A stretch of 64,000 nt of DNA from Gilichinskyi gelida (GCA_038040385.1 JBBPII010000016.1:1-64000); one strand, 5' to 3'; positions 1-8,626 are shown, counted from the stretch's first letter. Numbers and translations: made by a program. Notes: generated by a model from the letters alone, not told the origin.

Positions 1-36
1 GCGATCAGTCTCGGGAGCGCGCCGAAGCGACCTCGG

Positions 37-456
37 CTAATTTGGACAGCAGTGGTCCTCGGTAATGTTTGGCGAGCGTAGCCGTTCTTTCTGGGCATCC
101 GTGAAGGGCGAACGATCTATTACAGTCAACGCTCCTTCTTCACTCATCATCTTGAAGGCCGGGATCTGACCACCTTCGATATGTTGCTGCGCCGCGCCGA
201 CCGCCACCATCATCAGTTCCCACGCGCGCTCGACACTTGCGAATTCGCGTTCATTTCGGCGGCTAAGCACATCGCTTACACGCAGCAAGTCTGCAGCAAC
301 GCCAGCCAGCTTCTCGTTTAGGCCTTGCTGGTGTTCGGCGAGCGCCTTCTCAGGTTGGAGTGTCACGAACTTTTCGCCGAAGAAAATCACTAGCGCTACA
401 AGCACGCCGCCTGCAGTAAGGGTGCCGAGGAAACCGGCGATGAAGTCGTTCAGCAT
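37..456 (-). CDS. small membrane protein, function unknown
   Basis: Encodes about 139 residues. Residues 4-25 form one hydrophobic segment (FIAGFLGTLTAGGVLVALVI), followed by a polar, probably helical region rich in Glu, Gln, Leu and Ala, so it is probably an inner-membrane protein with one N-terminal anchor. The ATG at 456 was chosen because the frame upstream reads into an unrelated toxin fragment. The stop of a 23-codon ORF lies five bases before this ATG, so the two could be translationally coupled. I do not recognise a family. Confidence 0.6.
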   Translation of the reverse strand: MLNDFIAGFLGTLTAGGVLVALVIFFGEKFVTLQPEKALAEHQQGLNEKLAGVAADLLRVSDVLSRRNEREFASVERAWELMMVAVGAAQQHIEGGQIPAFKMMSEEGALTVIDRSPFTDAQKERLRSPNITEDHCCPN

Positions 457-460
457 CTTT

Positions 461-532
461 TCAGGTCCCCGCCGGCGGTGGATTCTCCCACTCGGGCATC
501 GGGTCGCAGTCCTCTTCCTTGAACCGCCACAT
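461..532 (-). CDS. possible 23-residue peptide ORF
   Basis: A short ORF starting MWRFKEEDCDPMPEW and ending PPAGT lies between the truncated toxin and the small membrane protein. Its composition (Trp, acidic residues, Pro) is unlike random GC-rich sequence. It may be a real small gene or the remains of a longer one. No ribosome binding site is obvious. Confidence 0.25.
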   Translation of the reverse strand: MWRFKEEDCDPMPEWENPPPAGT

Positions 533-621
533 TCCAAGATTCGCTCGCGATCTTTGCGCTGACCGATGTCGTCTAGCTCTCTCGCGGCGGAAGGCTTGAT
601 GACGACGCTATAACTTGCCAC
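533..621 (-). pseudogene. 5' fragment of a RelE/ParE-type toxin
   Basis: The first 29 codons read like the start of a RelE/ParE toxin (MASYSVVIKPSAARELDDI), and the ATG overlaps the antitoxin stop region by 14 bases, as in intact relBE-type operons. After about residue 29 the homology ends and the frame runs into unrelated sequence. The catalytic C-terminal part is missing, so no active toxin is expected. The junction lies near position 533. Confidence 0.6.
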
Positions 622-838
622 GCCGTTTCATCGATCGAACGACGTCTTCGAAGTCGAGGTCCGGTTCGTCGCGACGGTGGCGAATCGCTTCAAGATCTTC
701 TGCGTCTTCTGCAAGGTCTCGCCGGACGACTTCGTTGACGAGATTTGAAACAGACTGATCGTTCGCTTTCGCTTTCAACCGCAACGCGCGATGAACCCGT
801 GGTTCGAAGTAGATTGTTGCTCGTTTCGTCGCGGGCAT
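608..838 (-). CDS. ribbon-helix-helix-like antitoxin (orphan)
   Basis: Encodes 76 residues: a short basic N-terminus with a beta strand (RATIYFEPRVHRALR), then helices and an acidic tail (DEPDLDFEDVV) of the kind that wraps a RelE/ParE toxin. It should bind DNA as a dimer and repress its own promoter. The adjacent toxin is truncated, so this is an antitoxin without a working local partner. The ATG at 838 is supported by a -10 hexamer ending six bases upstream. Confidence 0.75.
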   Translation of the reverse strand: MPATKRATIYFEPRVHRALRLKAKANDQSVSNLVNEVVRRDLAEDAEDLEAIRHRRDEPDLDFEDVVRSMKRRGKL

Positions 839-844
839 GCGGTC

Positions 845-873
845 ATCATAACGTCGTGACGTCGAAACGTCAT
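845..873 (-). promoter_or_regulatory. antitoxin promoter with three ACGTC repeats in the spacer
   Basis: On the minus strand a -35 ATGACG (873-868) and a -10 TATGAT (850-845) are 17 bases apart, and the ATG follows the -10 after six bases. Three ACGTC copies (851, 859, 867) with a strict 8-bp period lie in or at the edge of the spacer, a plausible operator for antitoxin autorepression. The same DNA lies just upstream of the divergent queA. Confidence 0.5.
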
Positions 874-877
874 TCTC

Positions 878-1969
878 ATGAAGCGCAGCGACTTCTCCTA
901 CCACCTTCCACCCGACCTCATCGCCCAGGAGCCGCGCGAGCGGGGGCGGTCTCGGATGATGGTGGTCACGCCGCCGGACCGCATCGAGCACGACAGCTTC
1001 TCGAATTTTCCGGCGCGGCTCGCGCCGGAGGACGTGCTGGTGGTCAACGACACGCGCGTGATTCCGGCGCGGCTGTTCGCGCGGCCGCTGCGCGGGATGT
1101 CGCGGCCGATCGAGGTGCTGTTGACCCGTGTCATCCCGAGCGTGAGCGAGGGATCGGTGTGGGCGGGCGGTGCGCAGAATGACGCGACGGGCGCCGCCCG
1201 TCCACACCGGTCCTTCGCTCACGCTCAGGATGACAGCGTGTGGGAAGCGTGGGCCAAACCTGCCAAGCGCATCAAGGTCGGCGACGAGTTGCACTTTTCC
1301 GAACGACTGGTCGCCAGAGTTCTCGAGAAGGACGGCGGCACGGTCGTCCTCCGCTTCGAAGGCGACCTCGGCGAGATCGACCGCATCGGCGTCATGCCGC
1401 TGCCGCCGTACATCGCGCGGCCGGAGGCGCGGGAGAGCGACCGGGAGTCGTACCAGACCGTCTACGCCGCCGAGCGGGGGGCGATCGCGGCGCCGACGGC
1501 GGGGCTGCACTTCACCCGCGAGATGCTCGACGAGATCGCGAAGACGAACGAGATCGTGCGGATCACGCTGCACGTCGGCATCGGGACTTTCGAGCCGGTG
1601 AAAGTCGACGACCTCTCGCAGCACGTCATGCATTCGGAGCGCTACGAGATCACCGCGGAGGCGGCGGAGAGGCTCCGTGCCGCGAAGTCGATCGTCGCCG
1701 TCGGCACCACCACCCTTCGCGCCCTGGAGAGCGGAATCGAGGCCGGTTCCAGAGAGACGGACATCTTCATCACCCCCGGCTACCGCTTCCGGGTTGTTGA
1801 CAAGTTGTTGACCAACTTCCACCTCCCCGAATCGACTCTGCTGATGCTAGTCTCCGCCTTCGCCGGCATCGAAACGGTCCGCCGCGCGTACGCTGAAGCC
1901 ATCGCCGCACGCTACTTCTTCTACAGCTACGGCGACTGCATGTTCTTCACTCGGAGAGAAACGACATGA
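878..1969 (+). CDS. queA: tRNA preQ1(34) S-adenosylmethionine ribosyltransferase-isomerase
   Basis: QueA transfers and isomerises the ribosyl moiety of SAM onto preQ1 in tRNA, forming epoxyqueuosine at wobble position 34. Family blocks are clear: FSYHLPPDLIAQEP at the N-terminus, DVLVVNDTRVIPARLFA, PTAGLHFT, LHVGIGTFEPVK and TNFHLPESTLLMLVSAFAG. The 363-residue product carries an in-frame stretch (about residues 85-119) encoded entirely by a palindromic repeat; without it the protein is about 328 residues. Whether this tolerated insertion leaves the enzyme active is unknown. The stop overlaps the next start (ATGA). Confidence 0.93.
   Translation: MKRSDFSYHLPPDLIAQEPRERGRSRMMVVTPPDRIEHDSFSNFPARLAPEDVLVVNDTRVIPARLFARPLRGMSRPIEVLLTRVIPSVSEGSVWAGGAQNDATGAARPHRSFAHAQDDSVWEAWAKPAKRIKVGDELHFSERLVARVLEKDGGTVVLRFEGDLGEIDRIGVMPLPPYIARPEARESDRESYQTVYAAERGAIAAPTAGLHFTREMLDEIAKTNEIVRITLHVGIGTFEPVKVDDLSQHVMHSERYEITAEAAERLRAAKSIVAVGTTTLRALESGIEAGSRETDIFITPGYRFRVVDKLLTNFHLPESTLLMLVSAFAGIETVRRAYAEAIAARYFFYSYGDCMFFTRRETT
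1130..1234 (+). repeat. 105-bp palindromic repeat inserted in queA
   Basis: The left arm starts GTCATCCCGAGCGTGAGCGA and the right arm ends TCGCTCACGCTCAGGATGAC. They are imperfect inverted repeats of about 40 bp around a short centre. The length is 105 bp, exactly 35 codons, so the queA frame is kept. The arm ends resemble the 'cttcgctcaggatga' repeats at 24.8 and 27.2 kb. Confidence 0.85.
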
Positions 1970-4900
1970 AGCGATTCCTCGCCATCGCCCTGCTCGCCGC
2001 CGCGGTCCACGCCCAGACCCCGCCGCCCCAGCCCGCACCTCCGACGCCGCCCGAGGGGCCGAAGAAGGCGGAGCCGAAGAAGCCGGAGAAGGCCGAGCAG
2101 GAGCCGCGCCCCGAAAAGCAGGAGCTGCAGAAGCAGGAGTCGCAGAAGAAGGACGCGTCGCCTGCGCCCGCCGCGCCGGCGACGGCGCCTGCGGAGACGG
2201 AGAAGAAGGACGACAAGAAGGAAGAGAAGAAGTGGAAGGTGTCCGAGCCGATCGGCCCGGCGCGGCACGACGCGGCGATCGATGTGACCGAGGGGACGTG
2301 GCTGTCGGTCGACGTCAGCCCTGACGGCCGGCAGATCGCCTTCGATCTCCTCGGCGACATCTACACCATCCCCATCGGCGGCGGGGAGGCGAAGGCCATC
2401 ACCACCGGCATCGAGTGGGACATGCAGCCGCGCTACAGCCCGAACGGGAAGTGGATCGCCTTCACCAGCGACCGCGCGGGCGGCGACAACATCTGGATCA
2501 TGAATCGCGACGGCTCCGATCCGAAGCAGGTGTCGAAGGAGACCTTCCGCCTGCCCAACCAGCCGTACTGGACGCCCGACAGCGAGTTCATCGTCGGGCG
2601 CAAGCACTTCACCTCCGAGCGCTCCCTCGGCGCAGGAGAGATGTGGATCTATCACCGGTCCGGCGGCGAAGGCTTGCAGCTCACCAAAAAGCGCACGGAC
2701 CAGAAGGACACCGGCGAGCCGGCCTTCTCTCCCGACGGCCGCTACCTCTATTACAGCGACGATTCCACGTCCGGGGCGATCTTCCAGTACAACAAGGACC
2801 CCAACACGCAGATCTACGTGATTCAGCGCCTCGACCGCCAGACCGGCGAGATCGAGCCCTTCGTCACCGGGCCGGGCGGGTCGGTGCGGCCGACGCCGTC
2901 GCCCGACGGCAAGTCGCTCGCGTTCGTGCGGCGCGTCCGTTACAAATCGACGATCTTCGTCCTCGACCTCGAGTCGGGACGGGAGACGCCGCTGTACGAG
3001 GGCCTCGATCGCGACATGCAGGAGACGTGGGCCGTGCACGGCGTCTACCCGTCGATGGCGTGGACGCCGGACAACCGCTCGATCGTCTTCTGGTCGGGCG
3101 GTCACATCAACCGCATCGACGTCGCCACCAAGCAGGTGGCGAACATCCCGTTCCACGTCAAGGCCGCCCGCAGCGTGGCCGAGGCGGTGCGCTTCCCGAT
3201 CGAAGTCGCGCCGAGCCAGTTCGCGGTGAAGATGCTGCGCTGGCCGCTGGTCTCACCGAGCGGCAAGCAGGTCGTCTATCAGGCCCTCGGTTACCTCTAC
3301 ATCCGAGATCTGCCCAGCGGCACGCCGCGGCGCCTCACGAAACAGAACGATCACTTCGAGTTCTATCCGGCGTGGTCGCGCGACGGGAAGTGGATCGTGT
3401 ACACGACGTGGAACGATCAGACGTTCGGGACCGTTCGCATCGCGTCGGCGCTCGGCGGCGAAGGGCGGGTGGTGACGCAGAAGCCCGGCCACTACGTCGA
3501 GCCGGCGTTCTCACCCGACGGCGGCAAGATCGTCTACCGCGCCACCAGCGACGGCTTCCTGATGCCGGCGATCTGGTCGCGCGAGACGGGGCTGTTCGTC
3601 GTGCCGACGGCCGGCGGCGCATCGAAACTGATTACGAAAAAAGGGGCGTATCCGACCTTCGGCGCATCGAATGACCGCGTGTTCTTCATGACCTTCGAGG
3701 ACGAAGACAAGCGCGCCTTGCGCAGCATCAATCTCGACAAGAGCGAGGAGCGGACGCATCTGATGTCGGCGTTCGCCACCGAGTACGCCGTCTCGCCCGA
3801 CGAGAAGTGGGTGGCGTGGCGGGAGAAGTTCAACGCGTACATCGCGCCGTTCGTGCGTACCGGCAAGTCCGTGGAGATCGGGCCGGACATCAAGTCCATC
3901 CCGGTGGCCAAGGTCTCGAAGGAAGCGGGCGAGTGGCTGCACTGGTCGGGCGATTCCGCGCGGCTGTACTGGGCGCTCGGGCCGGAGCTGTTCTCGCGCG
4001 ACCTGAAGGATTCGTTCGCCTTCATCGCCGGCGCGCCGGAGAAACTCCCCGATGCGCCGGAGAAGGGCATCAACATCGGCTTCGCCCAGGCCTACGACGT
4101 GCCGACAGGGAAGATCGCGATCACCGGCGGGCGGGTGATCACCATGCGCGGCGACGAAGTGATCGACAACGGCACGGTGCTCATCGATCGCAACCGCATC
4201 TTGGCCGTCGGCGCCAACGTGGCCATCCCGCCGGACGCGAAGGTCATCGACGTTGCCGGCAAGACCATCATGCCCGGCATCGTCGACGTCCACTGGCACG
4301 GCTCGATGGGCTCCGACGAGCTGACGCCGCAGCAGAGCTGGGTCAACTACGCGGCGCTCGCCTTCGGCGTGACCACGCTGCACGATCCGTCCAACAGCAA
4401 TACCGAGATCTTCTCCGCCAGCGAGTTGGCCAAGGCGGGCAGCATCGTCGGGCCGCGCATCTTCTCCACCGGCACCATCCTCTACGGCGCGAAGGCGCCG
4501 TTCAAGGCGGACATCAGCTCGCTCGACGACGCTCTGTTCCACCTCCGCCGCATGAAGGCCATCGGCGCGTTCAGCGTGAAGAGCTACAACCAGCCGCGGC
4601 GCGACCAGCGCCAGCAGGTGATCGAGGCGGCGCGGCAGCTCGAGATGATGGTGGTGCCCGAGGGAGGGTCGCTGTTCGAGCACAACATGTCGATGATCGT
4701 CGACGGCCACACCGGCGTCGAGCACTCCATCCCGGTGCAGAAGGCGTACAACGACGTCATGCAGCTCTGGTCGCAGTCGAAAACCGGTTACACGCCGACG
4801 CTCATCGTCGGCTACGGCGGCTTGTGGGGCGAGAACTACTGGTACGCGAAGAGCAACGTATGGGAGAACCCGCGCCTCAACGCGTTCGTGCCGCGGCGGA

Positions 4901-5388
4901 TCATCGACTCCCGGTCGCGCCGGCGGACGATGGCGCCCGACGACGAGTGGAACCACATCGACAACGCGCGCATCGTGAAGCGGCTCAACGATGCCGGCGT
5001 CTCCATCCAGCTCGGCGCGCACGGCCAGCGCGAGGGCCTCGGCGCGCACTGGGAGATCTGGATGTTCGTGCAGGGCGGGATGACGCCGCTCGAGGCGCTG
5101 CGCGCTGCCACCATCAACGGCGCGCGCTACATCGGGCTGGACAAAGACATCGGTTCTCTCGAGCCGGGCAAGCTCGCGGACCTCATCGTCCTCGACGCCA
5201 ACCCGCTGGAGAACATCCGAAACAGCGAGAGCGTCCGCACCACGATCGTGAACGGACGCGTCTTCGACGCCTCGACGATGAACGAAGCCGGCAACCACCC
5301 GCGTGCGCGGCAGCCGTTCTGGTTCGAGATGCCGGGCAATGATTCGTGGGGACGCACGACCGCGGCGACGGCGGAGGACGAGGATTAG
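1966..5388 (+). CDS. secreted beta-propeller/amidohydrolase fusion protein
   Basis: Encodes 1140 residues. A signal peptide (1-17, ending AVHAQ) is followed by a Pro/Lys/Glu-rich linker (about 18-80), then PD40/WD40-like repeats (about 90-690, with recurring SPDG motifs), then an amidohydrolase domain (about 715-1115). The hydrolase part shows the entry strand ITGGRVITMRGD, the metal-binding HxH (DVHWHG), SVKSYN, EHSIP and LGAHGQREG. The likely role is periplasmic hydrolysis of an amide, peptide or cyclic substrate that I cannot specify. The start overlaps the queA stop (ATGA), so the two are probably co-translated. Confidence 0.85.
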   Translation: MKRFLAIALLAAAVHAQTPPPQPAPPTPPEGPKKAEPKKPEKAEQEPRPEKQELQKQESQKKDASPAPAAPATAPAETEKKDDKKEEKKWKVSEPIGPARHDAAIDVTEGTWLSVDVSPDGRQIAFDLLGDIYTIPIGGGEAKAITTGIEWDMQPRYSPNGKWIAFTSDRAGGDNIWIMNRDGSDPKQVSKETFRLPNQPYWTPDSEFIVGRKHFTSERSLGAGEMWIYHRSGGEGLQLTKKRTDQKDTGEPAFSPDGRYLYYSDDSTSGAIFQYNKDPNTQIYVIQRLDRQTGEIEPFVTGPGGSVRPTPSPDGKSLAFVRRVRYKSTIFVLDLESGRETPLYEGLDRDMQETWAVHGVYPSMAWTPDNRSIVFWSGGHINRIDVATKQVANIPFHVKAARSVAEAVRFPIEVAPSQFAVKMLRWPLVSPSGKQVVYQALGYLYIRDLPSGTPRRLTKQNDHFEFYPAWSRDGKWIVYTTWNDQTFGTVRIASALGGEGRVVTQKPGHYVEPAFSPDGGKIVYRATSDGFLMPAIWSRETGLFVVPTAGGASKLITKKGAYPTFGASNDRVFFMTFEDEDKRALRSINLDKSEERTHLMSAFATEYAVSPDEKWVAWREKFNAYIAPFVRTGKSVEIGPDIKSIPVAKVSKEAGEWLHWSGDSARLYWALGPELFSRDLKDSFAFIAGAPEKLPDAPEKGINIGFAQAYDVPTGKIAITGGRVITMRGDEVIDNGTVLIDRNRILAVGANVAIPPDAKVIDVAGKTIMPGIVDVHWHGSMGSDELTPQQSWVNYAALAFGVTTLHDPSNSNTEIFSASELAKAGSIVGPRIFSTGTILYGAKAPFKADISSLDDALFHLRRMKAIGAFSVKSYNQPRRDQRQQVIEAARQLEMMVVPEGGSLFEHNMSMIVDGHTGVEHSIPVQKAYNDVMQLWSQSKTGYTPTLIVGYGGLWGENYWYAKSNVWENPRLNAFVPRRIIDSRSRRRTMAPDDEWNHIDNARIVKRLNDAGVSIQLGAHGQREGLGAHWEIWMFVQGGMTPLEALRAATINGARYIGLDKDIGSLEPGKLADLIVLDANPLENIRNSESVRTTIVNGRVFDASTMNEAGNHPRARQPFWFEMPGNDSWGRTTAATAEDED

Positions 5389-7276
5389 CGAACCGGATCG
5401 GCGGAGCCGAAGGGCGGTCGCCTTTCTCGCCGCCGCGCTGGTCTGCACGGTCATCCTTCTCGTACCGTGGGAACCGCGGTCCGCCGACATCGATCCCGAC
5501 ATGTCGTGGCAACTGGTCCTCCACGACGCCTGGGCCACGAAGGTCCACTTCGGCGAGCAACTGGTCTACACCTTCGGGCCATACGGATTCGCCTATGCCG
5601 GCTACGACCCGCGCACGTTTGTGGCGGCTCTGGCGGCCTGGCTCGTCGTCGCCGCTGCGTTTACGGCCGGCATCCTCGAAGTGGCGCGCGATTCGATTTC
5701 CTCGGCATACGGTGCCGCGGCGTTCGTCGTCTGCATCGCGGCGATCACCGCGATGCAATTCGGCGCGATCCAGGTGGCGAACAACGTGCCGTTTGTCGTC
5801 CTGCCGGCGATTCTCGTCCGCCTTCACGCCGTCCGTCCGGGGCGCTGGGCGGAGCACGTGGTCGCGTTCGCGTTGGCTTTGGGAGCGCTGGTGAAGTTCT
5901 CGTTCTTCACCGCGGCGGTGGGCGTGATCGTCGTCCTGGGAATCGCCGACGTCGTCCGCCGGCGTGTGCCGTTCTTCGCCGTGACGTTCTTTGCATCGAT
6001 CGCAGCTCTCTGGCTCGTGGCTCGCCAGCCGCTGGCGATCCTGCCGCTCTACGTCCGCAACTCCATCGAGGTCGCCTCGGGCTACGGCGAGGGGATGTCG
6101 GTGACCTATCCGCTATTCGGAACGCCGTTCCTCGGCGACCGCCTCGAGCTGGCCGCATTTGTGGTGATCGCCGCGGCATTCCTCCTGCTGACCGCCCGCC
6201 ACGCGTGGCCCGAGGCGGCGGCCATGCTTGCGGTCATGTTCGTCGCCTTCAAGATTGGATTCATGCGGCAGGACGGCCACGACGCCGACGCCGCGGCGGT
6301 GCTGGCCCTGGCCGTTTACATCGCCCTTCCGGCGCGGCTCAGACGCGGCGGAGTGCGCGACCGCGTGGCCTGGGTCGCCCTCGCGCTGGCGGCCACCCAG
6401 CTTTTTTCGTGGGCGCTGACGTCGCGGACTCTTCCCGATCTTCACCGGCAGGCCGTCTCGGCGGTCACAACGCCGGCCGAGGCGTTCGCGCACCTGGTCG
6501 CGCATGGAACCGACCGCCTCGAACGCCGGCGCGCGGATGTTCTCGCAAGTCTTCATGCCCGATTGCGGCGACGCCCCGAGGGGAGCTCCTTCGATGTTTA
6601 TCCGTCGGCCAGCGCGGTTCTCATCGCCTGGCAGCTTCCCGCCGCGCGGCGGCCGGTCTTTCAGGCTTGCTGCGCGTCCACCGAGCCGCTGCTGGAGATG
6701 AATGCCGCGCATTTGCGGTCCTCGCGCGCGCCGGCAACCATCCTCTTCGACGTCGATCCGCTCGACAAACGCTTCCCCACGCTGGATGACAGCGTGTCAT
6801 GGCCCGAGATCCTGCGCTGGTACGAGCGAGTGGCGGATGACGGCGCCTTCCAGATTCTCCGGCGTCGCGCCGTGCCCATCGATCTGCTGGTCCGCGAACG
6901 GACGATGATCACCGCTCGATTCGGCGAGCGCTTCGTGGTGCCTGATTCGAAGGGAGATCTGCTGTTCGCGCGCTTCGACCTTCGCTACACCGCCGCCGGC
7001 CGGCTGATGCGGATCGCGTACATCACTCCGCCTTTGGCTGCCACGGTGACCGTCATGGGGGAGAAGCCGCGGCGTTTTCGTGTTCTCCCCGCCAACGCCC
7101 GCGCCGGGTTCCTGCTCTCGCCGCTAGTGCGGACCGGCGACGATTTCGGGCGACTCTCGGGCGCGGGCCGCGAGGCGCTTCCGCGCGTCATGAGCGTGAC
7201 CTTCGAGCCGGCGCGGTTCCCGTGGATGTTCGAGCCTCGGATCGCGGCGTCGTTCGAGCGGGTAAGCTACCAGTAG
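5339..7276 (+). CDS. polytopic membrane protein, possibly GT-C-like
   Basis: Encodes about 645 residues with an Arg-rich N-terminus and about ten hydrophobic helices (roughly residues 20-380), then a soluble C-terminal half. An acidic motif (DIDPDMSWQL) after the first helix, followed by YTFGPYGF, recalls the first periplasmic loop of GT-C glycosyltransferases, but I cannot assign a substrate. The ATG at 5339 overlaps the preceding gene by 50 bp; a further ATG lies at 5303 and no better start occurs before the first helix. The gene ends in a short convergent overlap with the ferredoxin gene. Confidence 0.6.
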   Translation: MIRGDARPRRRRRTRISEPDRRSRRAVAFLAAALVCTVILLVPWEPRSADIDPDMSWQLVLHDAWATKVHFGEQLVYTFGPYGFAYAGYDPRTFVAALAAWLVVAAAFTAGILEVARDSISSAYGAAAFVVCIAAITAMQFGAIQVANNVPFVVLPAILVRLHAVRPGRWAEHVVAFALALGALVKFSFFTAAVGVIVVLGIADVVRRRVPFFAVTFFASIAALWLVARQPLAILPLYVRNSIEVASGYGEGMSVTYPLFGTPFLGDRLELAAFVVIAAAFLLLTARHAWPEAAAMLAVMFVAFKIGFMRQDGHDADAAAVLALAVYIALPARLRRGGVRDRVAWVALALAATQLFSWALTSRTLPDLHRQAVSAVTTPAEAFAHLVAHGTDRLERRRADVLASLHARLRRRPEGSSFDVYPSASAVLIAWQLPAARRPVFQACCASTEPLLEMNAAHLRSSRAPATILFDVDPLDKRFPTLDDSVSWPEILRWYERVADDGAFQILRRRAVPIDLLVRERTMITARFGERFVVPDSKGDLLFARFDLRYTAAGRLMRIAYITPPLAATVTVMGEKPRRFRVLPANARAGFLLSPLVRTGDDFGRLSGAGREALPRVMSVTFEPARFPWMFEPRIAASFERVSYQ

Positions 7277-7551
7277 GCCGCGGTGATCTCGCAATTGCCG
7301 GCGACGACCGATTGACAGGCCATCCTCTCGCCGGCCGCAAATCCGACCGTCCCGCCGACGCGTAGCTCAATCGACGTCGGCGGGCTGAGGTTCTCCGATC
7401 CGGCAACGACGCGGACACGGCAACGGGCGCAGACGCCCACTCCGCCGCACGAGTTGCCGATGGGAGCTCCGGCCCGGCGGGCGGCGTCGAGAATCGTCTC
7501 GTTCGGCTTCGCTTCAGCGACCCTGCCGAGGGGGGTGAAAGTGACGCGCAT
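7267..7551 (-). CDS. 2Fe-2S ferredoxin
   Basis: Encodes 94 residues of the plant-type [2Fe-2S] ferredoxin fold. The cluster motif C-x5-C-x2-C (SCGGVGVCARC) and the fourth Cys (MACQS) are all present. It probably acts as a soluble electron carrier; no reductase or partner enzyme is adjacent. It overlaps the 3' end of the convergent membrane-protein gene by 10 bp. Confidence 0.9.
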   Translation of the reverse strand: MRVTFTPLGRVAEAKPNETILDAARRAGAPIGNSCGGVGVCARCRVRVVAGSENLSPPTSIELRVGGTVGFAAGERMACQSVVAGNCEITAAYW

Positions 7552-7648
7552 GACACGATTCTTACCTTTCTTTCACTATTTGTTGTCGTCCAGGGGAGAA
7601 ACTTCTCCCTGTCCCTCTCGTCTATAGCTACAAGTTCTGGAGGAAGTC

Positions 7649-7972
7649 ATGAGTACGAAAGCAGTCGACGAAACGAAGCTGGCGGAAGAAATCGTGGGGG
7701 TCGTGGGGTCCGAGGTCGTGCGCGTATGCAGCGACGATCGTGAGACCCTCCGCTTCTCGATCCGGTCGGCGGCGCTGAAACTGCGGTCCATCGTGCTCAA
7801 CCGGGCCTCCCTTCGCCGGCTCCTGCTCGACCCGCTGGGCGAAGTGAAAATCGCGTACCTCAAGCGCGACCTCCGCCGCGCCGCCTCGCAGCGCAGCGAG
7901 TACGTCTTCCCGCGGAAGAGCGCCATCGCCCGGCGTGCGCCCGAGGGGCCGTTGCTGGCGGCAGCGCGATAA
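7649..7972 (+). CDS. conserved-looking hypothetical protein, 107 aa
   Basis: A strong Shine-Dalgarno GGAGGAA precedes the ATG, unlike many neighbours. The protein is charged and soluble, with a mixed N-terminal half (EIVGVVGSEVVRVC) and an Arg-rich C-terminal half. I do not recognise a family. The upstream intergenic region contains a perfect hairpin GGGAGAAACTTCTCCC. The stop abuts a palindromic repeat. Confidence 0.6.
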   Translation: MSTKAVDETKLAEEIVGVVGSEVVRVCSDDRETLRFSIRSAALKLRSIVLNRASLRRLLLDPLGEVKIAYLKRDLRRAASQRSEYVFPRKSAIARRAPEGPLLAAAR

Positions 7973-8088
7973 CCCTCACCCGGCCCTTCGCTACGCTCAG
8001 GGCCACCCTCTCCCGCAAGCGGGAGAGGGGCCAGGCAGTTCCCTTCTCCCGCTTGCGGGAGAAGGTGCCGCGAAGCGGCGGATGAGGG
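7973..8088. repeat. palindromic repeat, 'CTCTCCCGCAAGCGGGAGAGG' type (copy 1)
   Basis: The element starts CCCTCACCCGGCC and ends GGCGGATGAGGG. It contains two hairpins built on CTCCCGCAAGCGGGAG and CTCCCGCTTGCGGGAG. Related copies lie at 30481-30565 and 46724-46768. It occupies the gap before the lrp promoter. Confidence 0.85.
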
Positions 8089-8134
8089 CCGTCATTTCGA
8101 AGGCAACCATGACAGTTAACCGTCCTTCCGGTGC

Positions 8135-8140
8135 TAGAAT
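8135..8140 (+). promoter_or_regulatory. -10 element TAGAAT of lrp-like gene
   Basis: TAGAAT ends six bases before the ATG with no Shine-Dalgarno between, so the mRNA is probably leaderless. A -35-like ATGACA lies about 20 bases upstream. Confidence 0.5.
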
Positions 8141-8146
8141 GCATCA

Positions 8147-8626
8147 ATGTCCGTCGATCTGGATGACCTCGACCTTCGGATCCTGACGCTCCTCCTTCGC
8201 GACGGTCGCATCCCCGCCTCGCAGCTCGCCGAACAGATCGGCCTCTCGCGGCCCGCCGTCGCCGATCGCATCGAGAAACTCGAGCGGCAGGGCGTGATCC
8301 GCGGGACCACGGTGGTCGTCGATCATCAGGCCCTCGGCAAGCGCATCACCGCGTTCGTCGCCGCGCGCGGCGGGACCTCACGGCCCGACGCCAAGGCCAA
8401 GAAGGCCTTCGAGGCGCTGCTGAAGAGCGAGGAAGTGGTCGAGGCGCACACCGTCGCCGGCGACGACTGCTACTTCATCAAAGTACGCACCGATTCCATC
8501 TCCTCGCTCAACGCGCTGGTCTCCCGCCTGGGCGCGCCTCCGCTGTCGCTCGATACCCGGACGACCATCGTGATGCAGACGCATTGCGAGAAGGTCGGCG
8601 GCATCACGCTCGGGGAAGAGCCGTGA
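8147..8626 (+). CDS. Lrp/AsnC-family transcriptional regulator
   Basis: Encodes 159 residues. The N-terminal helix-turn-helix (about 5-55: LDDLDLRILTLLLRDGRIP, then SQLAEQIGLSRPAVADRI) is followed by an RAM/AsnC ligand-binding domain (about 65-150, with VVEAHTVAGDDCYFIKV). Such proteins respond to amino acids. The downstream DMT-family transporter overlaps its stop by GTGA, suggesting that the regulator and an exporter for its ligand form one unit. Confidence 0.92.
   Translation: MSVDLDDLDLRILTLLLRDGRIPASQLAEQIGLSRPAVADRIEKLERQGVIRGTTVVVDHQALGKRITAFVAARGGTSRPDAKAKKAFEALLKSEEVVEAHTVAGDDCYFIKVRTDSISSLNALVSRLGAPPLSLDTRTTIVMQTHCEKVGGITLGEEP

Noticed and set aside
1130..1234. Intein or group II intron in queA
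   Set aside because: The insert is only 105 bp, palindromic and lacks splicing motifs; it matches the intergenic repeat style.
608..1822. Long minus-strand ORF of 404 codons opposite queA
   Set aside because: Only its last 76 codons (608-838) look like a protein; the rest is the antisense of queA and the repeat, rich in Arg and Asp as expected for shadow frames in GC-rich DNA.
3511..5538. Long minus-strand ORF opposite the propeller-amidohydrolase
   Set aside because: Composition is Arg/His/Asp-rich and motif-free, while the plus strand encodes clear domains.
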